5,103 bases of DNA. Source: Desulfovibrio sp. (GTDB lineage Bacteria; Desulfobacterota; Desulfovibrionia; Desulfovibrionales; Desulfovibrionaceae). The position numbers were made by a program, and so were the translations under genes. Location: contig JAISXC010000174.1 in the NCBI GenBank assembly GCA_031270875.1, positions 1 to 5,103 on the forward strand, read 5' to 3'. Shown one piece after another: positions 1 to 4,731 of this stretch. Under the pieces are notes generated by a model. That model did no database searches. It saw only the letters and a program-made list of their open reading frames with translations, and was not told the origin of the DNA. Position 1 is the stretch's first letter; each line of letters opens with the position of its first letter.

Positions 1-296
1 GCCCTGATTGACGGATTTGAAGCGGAATATCTTTTGGCGGATCGCGGGTACGATTCTGACGCAATCGTTGACCAGGCGAAACTTCGGGGGATGACGCCGG
101 TTATTCCGCCGAAAAAGAACAGGTGTGTACGGCGCGATTATGACAAAGGGCTTTATAAGGCCCGTCACTTGGTGGAAAATGCCTTTCTTTACCTGAAGCA
201 ATGGAGAGGCATAGCGACCGATACGCGAAAAATGCGGCCTCGTTTTTGGCCGCTGTTCATATCAGGTGTATCTTTTTATGGGCTTCAATCTCGTGA
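1..296 (+). pseudogene. IS5-family transposase, C-terminal part, frameshifted
   Basis: This is the C-terminal part of a DDE transposase of the IS5 family (IS427/IS1031-like). The reading frame is open from base 1, so the 5' part lies outside the window. The motif ADRGYDSD carries the second catalytic Asp (codon 40-42). The segment YKARHLVENAF then LKQWRGIAT carries the catalytic Glu (codon 175-177). VIPPKKNR between them is also typical of the family. After IAT (codon ending at 219) the frame goes wrong. The family continues with a RY-K-A-FLAAVH-type C-terminus, and exactly that is found in the -1 frame from 219 (RYAKNAASFLAAVHI...), ending at TGA 294-296. One C has probably been lost near 217-219. 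No canonical slippery heptamer is visible, so a disabling mutation is more likely than programmed frameshifting. The right terminal inverted repeat should lie in 297-330 but cannot be defined without the left end. Confidence 0.88.
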
Positions 297-330
297 CTAC
301 TCTATCTGGGGAAACTTCACAGGTGGGCAT

Positions 331-1611
331 TCACTTTTTCCCTCCGGGAGAAAGAATTTCCGGGCAATAGCGCAGAACGCTCCAGACCAGCCCCAGCAGA
401 ATGCAGCCCTGCAGCAGCAACGGCAAAAACGCCCCGCCGGCGAGTCCGTAAAAACGCCCCAGCAGCGCCGCCGCCGGCAGGCTCAGGATAGCCACGGCAG
501 CCTTCACAAGTGTCTGAACCCTTTCATGCCCGAAGGGAATCAGTATTTGCCCGGCCAGCACATCATTGCAGGCCTGCACGGGAATAAAGAAACTCATGAC
601 GCGCAGGACGGGCGGGACGTCCGTATAGGCACTTCCCAGAACAAAATCAGCCAGCCATGGCGCGGCAAGCCAGAGGGCGGCCGCGCAGCAGGTCATTGCC
701 ATCGCTGTGCCGAGAAGCGTGAAACGCAACAGGCGCGCCGTCAATCCCCCTTCCGCGCGGCCCATGATGCAGATTTCCGGAAACATGGTCTGCATCAGAG
801 GATAGTTTATACTGACCGCGGCGCGTACGATTTTGTCCGCCGTTATCAGCATGCCCATCTGGGAGGGGAGGAGGAAATAGCCCAAAATCAGTTGTGCTCC
901 CCTGTTGCAGGCCAATGACGACAAGTTCCCGGCAAAAAACGTTTTGTGGCGTGTCAGCGCTCCCCAGCCCCGCCGCAGAGTGAAGGCCGCATGCGTATAT
1001 TGCCCCAGCTGCCGGGCTGTGAGCAAAAGATACGCGCCTCCCTTGACAAGGGCCAGCAGCAGCAGGTAGGTGGGCCAGTACGCGGCTTCACGCACGCAGA
1101 CAATGGTGAGCAGCACCACAAGGGCGCTGGATGCCATATCCCAGACGGCCATGCGGCGCATCCCCCGCCCAAGGCCCTGAAGGAACCAGGTGGGGTTCAT
1201 GCCCCGGCCGATACCGGCCAGAACGGCCAGGGCGTACGCGCCGGGATGAGTCAGGGCATGCGGAACAAACGGGGAGATGAGAAGACAGACCAGAAGACAG
1301 CATGCCGCCAGCAGCGCCTTGGCGGAGAGCGCATCTGCCAGGATCCTGCCCAGCGTTTCTTCACGCCCGCGGTTCATGGCCACATCCCTTGTGCCTCCAA
1401 AAGGGAAGCCCCAGTCCATGACCAGAGTAACGATGCCGCTGACAACGCCCATATACAGGCAGAGGCCGTAAGCCTCCGGTCCGAGGGCGCGGGCGAGCCA
1501 AGGCAGCGCCAGCATGGGCAGGAGAAGCTGCGTTGCCTGAATGGCGTTGAAAGAAACAAAGGTGGCAAGGTAGGGGAGAAGTTTTCGCGAAATGCGCGCC
1601 GGAAGCGTCAT
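331..1611 (-). CDS. Polysaccharide/O-antigen flippase, Wzx (RfbX) family
   Basis: A 426-residue, strongly hydrophobic polytopic membrane protein with about 12 predicted transmembrane helices, the usual size and shape of the MOP-superfamily polysaccharide exporters (Wzx/RfbX). Such proteins flip undecaprenyl-pyrophosphate-linked glycans across the inner membrane for O-antigen or exopolysaccharide assembly. Family-like features are the N-terminal segment with LLPMLALPWLARALGPEAYG (a hydrophobic helix followed by a GPEAYG turn), a following DWGFPFGGTRDVA stretch, and the central NPTWFLQGLG segment, resembling the P-x-W-x-x-QG motif of RfbX proteins. The ATG at 1609-1611 is the only plausible start: an in-frame stop lies about 30 bp upstream, and the next Met would remove the first helix. 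No Shine-Dalgarno is seen and the promoter sits directly in front of the ATG. No glycosyltransferase or other polysaccharide gene is in the window, so the substrate is unknown. The gene converges on the IS5 remnant, with only 34 bp between the stop codons. Confidence 0.88.
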   Translation of the reverse strand: MTLPARISRKLLPYLATFVSFNAIQATQLLLPMLALPWLARALGPEAYGLCLYMGVVSGIVTLVMDWGFPFGGTRDVAMNRGREETLGRILADALSAKALLAACCLLVCLLISPFVPHALTHPGAYALAVLAGIGRGMNPTWFLQGLGRGMRRMAVWDMASSALVVLLTIVCVREAAYWPTYLLLLALVKGGAYLLLTARQLGQYTHAAFTLRRGWGALTRHKTFFAGNLSSLACNRGAQLILGYFLLPSQMGMLITADKIVRAAVSINYPLMQTMFPEICIMGRAEGGLTARLLRFTLLGTAMAMTCCAAALWLAAPWLADFVLGSAYTDVPPVLRVMSFFIPVQACNDVLAGQILIPFGHERVQTLVKAAVAILSLPAAALLGRFYGLAGGAFLPLLLQGCILLGLVWSVLRYCPEILSPGGKK

Positions 1612-1617
1612 GCGGAC

Positions 1618-1645
1618 ATGATAAGCGGATACGGTCCGGTGTCAA
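1618..1645 (-). promoter_or_regulatory. Sigma70-like promoter of the flippase gene (leaderless geometry)
   Basis: On the - strand a perfect -35 hexamer TTGACA (1645-1640) is followed after 16 bp by TATCAT (1623-1618), five of six matches to the -10 consensus. Only six bases (1617-1612) separate the -10 from the flippase ATG. With usual spacing, transcription would start at or within a base or so of the A of the start codon. This agrees with the absence of a ribosome binding site. Assignment is by inspection only. Confidence 0.6.
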
Positions 1646-1689
1646 TGCAGATGCGCGGGTTCGCCCTGTGGATTCGCGGCCCGATCTTC

Positions 1690-1726
1690 TTGACTTGCCC
1701 TTCCGTATGTGTAACTTCTGTGACAC
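1690..1726 (+). promoter_or_regulatory. Possible + strand promoter with overlapping imperfect dyad
   Basis: TTGACT (1690-1695) could be the -35 element for the DUF1844-argC pair, but the best -10 after a 16-bp gap, TAACTT (1712-1717), is poor. Overlapping it is the imperfect dyad GTGTAAC-TTCT-GTGACAC (1709-1726), whose 7-bp arms match at six positions. A dyad over a promoter suits a repressor operator, but I cannot assign it to a regulator family. The TTGACA/TATCAT flippase promoter lies about 65 bp away on the other strand, so one regulator could affect both directions. Confidence 0.3.
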
Positions 1727-1742
1727 GGCATTATCCTGCGAA

Positions 1743-1767
1743 ACCCCTGACGGTCCACCCCTGACGG
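1743..1767. repeat. Two direct copies of an 11-bp repeat
   Basis: ACCCCTGACGG occurs at 1743-1753 and again at 1757-1767, a 14-bp period, in the intergenic region upstream of the DUF1844 gene. It could be a direct-repeat binding site in the leader or promoter region, or a local duplication. No regulator is recognised. Confidence 0.4.
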
Positions 1768-1865
1768 CGATTCGTTGCCGGAAAGAGGGCTTGACCCCAA
1801 AGACGCAAGCGCTCTCCGCGCGCCTTGCGCATCCAGAATGCACGGAAACAGACGAGGATTCCGTC

Positions 1866-2162
1866 ATGATGCAAAATCACAGCGCCAGCAGCGGGTCCGG
1901 AGCAACGCCGCTGCCGGAAGTCAGCTTTTCCACGTTCATACTTTCCTTGGCGTCCTCGGCTCTGGCGCAGCTGGGGGAAGTCCCCCTGCCGGAAAGTGGC
2001 CGCGTGGAGAAAAATCTCCCGCTGGCAAAGCACAGCATTGACGTGCTGGAAATGCTGCGCCGCAAGACGGAAGCCGGTCTGGACGAGCAGGAACGCCGTC
2101 TGCTGGAGGGCATTTTGTACGAATTGCGTTTGAAATATGTGATACTTTCGGGAAAACCGTGA
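1866..2162 (+). CDS. DUF1844 domain protein
   Basis: A 98-residue protein with the conserved DUF1844 pattern. A short polar N-terminus is followed by FSTFILSLASSALAQLGE (residues 21-38), then a linker and NLPLAKHSIDVLEMLRRKT, and a final helix with LDEQERRLLEGILYELRLKYV. This fits a small, mostly helical protein; the family has no established biochemical function. The start at ATG 1866 is chosen because GAGGA (1854-1858) stands 7 bases upstream. The frame stays open further upstream to a GTG at 1668, but that extension has no family resemblance and no good ribosome binding site. The stop codon overlaps the argC GTG start by 4 bp, so the two genes are almost certainly one transcript with coupled translation. 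Confidence 0.9.
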   Translation: MMQNHSASSGSGATPLPEVSFSTFILSLASSALAQLGEVPLPESGRVEKNLPLAKHSIDVLEMLRRKTEAGLDEQERRLLEGILYELRLKYVILSGKP

Positions 2163-3211
2163 AAACATACCGAGTGGGCCTGGTGGGCATAACCGGCTAC
2201 GCCGGCATGGAAGCGGCGCGGCTTTTGGCGGGACATCCGGCCTTGCGTCTTGTCATGGCCTGTTCGCGCGCCGAGGAGGGCAAACGCCTGGGAGGATTTT
2301 ACCCCTTTCTGGAAAAAATGCCCGGCGCTGATGTCGTGATCAGTGTTTTCGAACCGGAAAAAGCCGCGGCAAGCTGCGATATCATTTTTCTGGCCGTGCC
2401 GGCGGGCACGGCCATGGGCATGGCTGTACCTCTGCTTGCCGCTGGAACAAAAGTTGTTGATTTTTCGGCTGATTTTCGTCTGCGCAGCCGGAAAACCTAC
2501 GAAGAATGGTACAGCCGTCCGCATCACGCCCAGGATTTACTCAGGGAAGCCGTGTACGGCATTCCGGAGCTCTATGCGGAGCAAATCGCCGGCGCGCGTC
2601 TTGTGGCCAATCCCGGCTGCTACCCCACCTGCTCCATTTTAGGTCTGTATGCGGCGCTGAAAAATGACCTCATAGAAACCGGGGGAATCGTCATTGACGC
2701 CAAATCCGGCGCAAGCGGCGCCGGGCGCAAGTCCGCCGTGGAGACGCTGTTCTGCGAAGTGTCGGACACTTTCCGCGCCTACGGCCTGCCGCGTCATCGC
2801 CATACGCCGGAGATCGAGCAGGAAATCTCCCTTCTTGCCGGACGGGATGTGCGGCTTTCCTTCAATCCCCACCTTGTTCCCATGAACCGGGGCATACTTG
2901 CCACCATATACGCAAGCCTCAAATACCCGCGCGTGAGCGCCGATGAGGTCCATGCGGCTTTCAGCAAGACATGGGAGGGCAGCCGCTGGGTGCGTGTGCT
3001 GCCCCCGGGAACCCTGCCGGAAACCCGTTTCGTCCGGGGCGGCATGTTTTGCGACATCGGCGTTGTCACGGATCAGCGCACCGGACGTCTGATCGTGCTC
3101 TCGGCCATTGACAACCTCTGCCGCGGCGCCGCTGGCCAGGCGATTGCCAACGCCAACCTGATGTGCGGCCTGCCGGTGGAGATGGGGCTGACTCTGGCCC
3201 CCGCCGTTTAG
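2159..3211 (+). CDS. argC: N-acetyl-gamma-glutamyl-phosphate reductase
   Basis: A 350-residue enzyme that reduces N-acetyl-gamma-glutamyl phosphate to N-acetylglutamate 5-semialdehyde with NADPH (EC 1.2.1.38), the third step of arginine biosynthesis in the cytoplasm. The N-terminal Rossmann fold has GITGYAG (residues 10-16). FLAVPAGTAMG (77-87), DFSADFRL (101-108) and YGIPELY (133-139) follow. The catalytic cysteine is Cys154 in NPGCYPT, the same number as in the E. coli enzyme. SGASGAGRK and HRHTPEIEQ follow, and a His of the latter (213 or 215) is the likely general base. Length matches the common short ArgC type and the C-terminus looks complete. Translation starts at GTG 2159, inside the stop region of the DUF1844 gene (GTGA overlap). 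The only SD-like sequence is a weak GGGA, so coupling probably supplies initiation. The TAG stop (3209-3211) lies at the edge of a palindromic repeat. No other arginine gene is in the window. Confidence 0.97.
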   Translation: MKTYRVGLVGITGYAGMEAARLLAGHPALRLVMACSRAEEGKRLGGFYPFLEKMPGADVVISVFEPEKAAASCDIIFLAVPAGTAMGMAVPLLAAGTKVVDFSADFRLRSRKTYEEWYSRPHHAQDLLREAVYGIPELYAEQIAGARLVANPGCYPTCSILGLYAALKNDLIETGGIVIDAKSGASGAGRKSAVETLFCEVSDTFRAYGLPRHRHTPEIEQEISLLAGRDVRLSFNPHLVPMNRGILATIYASLKYPRVSADEVHAAFSKTWEGSRWVRVLPPGTLPETRFVRGGMFCDIGVVTDQRTGRLIVLSAIDNLCRGAAGQAIANANLMCGLPVEMGLTLAPAV

Positions 3212-3287
3212 AGCATATTGCGTTTGAGATTACCGCTTGCGGCGAAGTGAATTCGTTTTGCGAGAATCTCAAGCGTAAAATGCTATA
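3209..3287. repeat. 79-bp palindromic intergenic repeat (MITE-like, possible terminator)
   Basis: Two arms, 3209-3231 and 3265-3287, are inverted copies matching at 19 of 23 positions. Two of the four mismatches become G-U pairs in RNA, so the transcript can form a long hairpin. The core of each arm is TGAGATT / AATCTCA. The 33-bp centre includes a smaller CCGC-TTG-CGG hairpin. Both outer ends are TA, as for a target duplication of the IS630/Tc1 type, and the left TA forms part of the argC stop codon. I associate closely similar sequences with multicopy intergenic repeats in Desulfovibrio genomes, but this is from memory. As RNA it would lie at the end of the argC message and may end or stabilise it, though no T-run follows. 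Confidence 0.75.
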
Positions 3288-3297
3288 GCGTATCTTC

Positions 3298-3585
3298 ATG
3301 AAGACAGCAACACCTGAAATTTGTTCCATCGCCGTGAATGCCTGTGCATCTGGGACAGCCGGCGGGCGACAACTTGCTGAAATTTGAGGAGTGGCAGCGA
3401 GTTCAGGCCGTGGTGGCTTCTCGCCGCTTGGTTTTTCTGGATGAGGCCAGGGCTCAAAACCAACATGACACGCCTTTATGGCCGCGCCCGTATTGGTTGC
3501 CGCCACCGCAACAGCCCTGAACACCGTCAATGCTTCCGATGCCCGAGGTTGGTTTGAATCATGCGGATATACAGTATTGCGCGTA
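3298..3585 (+). pseudogene. IS630-family transposase remnant, deleted and frameshifted
   Basis: Fragments in changing frames resemble an IS630-type transposase. First, ATG 3298 opens a 29-codon frame whose SGTAGGRQLAEI end looks like the N-terminal helix-turn-helix; it stops at TGA 3385-3387. From about 3385 another frame reads FEEWQRVQAVVASRRLVFLDEA, containing the FLDE motif with a catalytic Asp. An extra base near 3449 shifts the match to GLKTNMTRLYGRARIG (3450-3497), the classic segment after that Asp. In a third frame (3514 to about 3585), ALNTVNASDARGWFESCGY resembles the family's conserved C-terminal end. Well over 100 residues around the other catalytic residues are missing, so it cannot encode an active enzyme. 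The central block is the surest; the N- and C-terminal assignments are inferences. It fills the 423-bp gap between argC and the dehydrogenase, together with the palindromic repeat. Confidence 0.68.
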
Positions 3586-3634
3586 ATCTCATTATATAAG
3601 CGGCCTACCGCAAGGCGAAGCGCCCGCGCCGGCG

Positions 3635-4651
3635 TCAGACGCACAGCCCGGCGCGGCGGCGCAATTCCGCCAGCAGGCTTTCCGGCAGGCATACGCCCTC
3701 CCTGAGGCGCTTTCGCCGCTGTTCCCGACGGCGCGCGCCGGGCAGACGAGTGTTTTCCTGCTCCAGAATATCGGCGCAGAGCGCTTCAACTCGCCTGGGG
3801 AATTCGGCATTGAAGGCTTTGGGGTCAATAAGTAAAAAAAATTGTCCCACGCCGGGCGGAGAACCCTGGGCCTCAAAAAAAGAGCTTGCCTCGGAAGCGT
3901 GATTCGCCCCGCTGAGCGTGGCCGCCAGCAATTCCACCATCAGAGCGAGCGCCGCGCCCTTGGCCCCGCCCAGAGGCAACATGGTGCCCCGAAGCGCGGC
4001 TTCCGGCTCCGTCGTTTCGCGCCCTTGCGCATCAAGAGCCCAGCCGGGCGGTATCTTTTCCCCGCGCTGTTTTGCCAGCATAATTTTTCCCCGCGCCGCT
4101 ACACTCAGGGAGAGATCCATCACAACAGGCTCATCCCGCGCGCGTGGGCAGGCAAAAGCCAGGGGATTTGTGCCGAAAACTCCTTTGCGCCCTCCCCACG
4201 GAGCGATGGCGGCCGGGGTATTCGCGCAGGCAAAACCCACAAGTCCTCTTTCGGCAATTTTTTCCACATGGTGGCCCAGAACGCCGCAGTGGTGCGAACG
4301 CCTGACGGCCAGCGAACATATTCCCTCATCCTCCGCCCGCGCGAATGCCGCCTCAAGTCCGGCGTGTATCGCCGGAAAGGCGAATCCGTTGCCCGCGTCC
4401 GCCAGAACCACCGCCGGTCTGGGATTTGTCACCAGCGGCGTGGCCTCGGCCTGAACCTTGCCGGACAGGGCCTGATCGGCGTAAAAGGGAAGACGGGAGA
4501 GGCCGTGCGAGGGGACGCCGTCCAATTCCGCCAACAGCAAGGCTTCTGTCACAACGGCAGCCACGGCCTCCGGAATCCGCGCCGCTCTGAGAGCGCCCCG
4601 GGCGAGCGCGCGCAGTTCGTCAACGGAATGAAGGGAATGAAGCGAATTCAT
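3635..4651 (-). CDS. Ldh_2-family malate/L-lactate/sulfolactate-type dehydrogenase
   Basis: A 338-residue cytoplasmic NAD(P)-dependent 2-hydroxyacid oxidoreductase of the Ldh_2 family (YiaK, AllD, ComC and related malate/L-lactate dehydrogenases), unrelated to the classical LDH/MDH fold. Visible motifs are PSHG (47-50; His49 is the likely proton donor by analogy with YiaK), RRSHHCGVLGHH (117-128), NTPAAIAPWGG (144-154), FGTNPLAF (159-166), the D-x-S segment with ARGKI (179-190), IPPGWALD (200-207), and GGAKGAALALMVE (228-240). The start is set at ATG 4651: GGAG lies 9 bases upstream and MNSLHSLHSVDEL begins like the family. An ATG 13 codons earlier falls inside a hairpin. The SHHCGVLGHH segment and the Arg-rich C-terminus resemble proteins often named sulfolactate or malate dehydrogenase. 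Substrate cannot be read from sequence; oxidation or reduction of sulfolactate, malate or lactate are all possible. The terC-type gene lies 80 bp upstream on the same strand. Confidence 0.9.
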   Translation of the reverse strand: MNSLHSLHSVDELRALARGALRAARIPEAVAAVVTEALLLAELDGVPSHGLSRLPFYADQALSGKVQAEATPLVTNPRPAVVLADAGNGFAFPAIHAGLEAAFARAEDEGICSLAVRRSHHCGVLGHHVEKIAERGLVGFACANTPAAIAPWGGRKGVFGTNPLAFACPRARDEPVVMDLSLSVAARGKIMLAKQRGEKIPPGWALDAQGRETTEPEAALRGTMLPLGGAKGAALALMVELLAATLSGANHASEASSFFEAQGSPPGVGQFFLLIDPKAFNAEFPRRVEALCADILEQENTRLPGARRREQRRKRLREGVCLPESLLAELRRRAGLCV

Positions 4652-4660
4652 TTGCAGCGT

Positions 4661-4664
4661 CTCC
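4661..4664 (-). promoter_or_regulatory. Ribosome binding site deciding the dehydrogenase start
   Basis: GGAG on the - strand, separated by 9 bases from the ATG at 4651-4649. The alternative upstream ATG (4690-4688) has GGAAGG almost touching it and lies in the stem of a strong hairpin, so the downstream start is preferred. Confidence 0.6.
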
Positions 4665-4686
4665 GACAACGGTTTTCCGTCACTGA

Positions 4687-4721
4687 ACATGCCTTCCGGC
4701 GTGGGACGCCGGAAGGCATGT
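4687..4721. terminator. Perfect 16-bp hairpin between the TerC-family gene and the dehydrogenase
   Basis: Arms 4687-4702 and 4706-4721 are exact inverted repeats with a 3-base loop (GGG on the + strand, CCC on the - strand). It starts 10 bases after the stop of the TerC-family gene. Such a GC-rich hairpin would fold very stably in the - strand transcript and probably ends or attenuates it. Only two Ts follow the stem, so it is not a textbook intrinsic terminator. A T5 run (GGATTTTTCC) instead precedes it. It could also be an mRNA processing or stability element between co-transcribed genes. Confidence 0.6.
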
Positions 4722-4731
4722 GGAAAAATCC

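Noticed and set aside
219..233. Programmed -1 frameshift site in the IS5 transposase at the A5 run (228-232)
   Set aside because: No X-XXY-YYZ heptamer in the correct phase, and family similarity changes frame before this run, at about 219-222.
34..918. A 294-residue + strand open frame beginning in the transposase
   Set aside because: Only the part before about 219 is transposase. The rest is antisense to the flippase gene and is reached only because of the frameshift; its composition is low-complexity Gln/Arg-rich.
946..1764. A 272-residue + strand open frame
   Set aside because: It is entirely antisense to the flippase gene and its promoter region, with no recognisable domain; a GC-rich shadow frame.
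1668..1865. N-terminal extension of the DUF1844 protein from GTG 1668
   Set aside because: The extension crosses the candidate promoter and dyad, has no family similarity, and a good GAGGA site precedes ATG 1866.
3590..3634. Intrinsic terminator for the dehydrogenase (small GCGG/CCGC stem followed by TTATAT on the - strand)
   Set aside because: The stem is only 4 bp and no real T-run follows; too weak to call.
3066..3692. A 208-residue - strand open frame across the argC 3' end, repeat and IS630 remnant
   Set aside because: It is the antisense of argC, of the palindromic element and of the transposase fragment. Similar peptides from the repeat may appear in databases as hypothetical proteins but are likely artefacts.
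4652..4690. Dehydrogenase start at ATG 4690
   Set aside because: That ATG is inside a perfect hairpin, with its SD-like sequence too close; the ATG at 4651 has a properly spaced GGAG and fits the family N-terminus.
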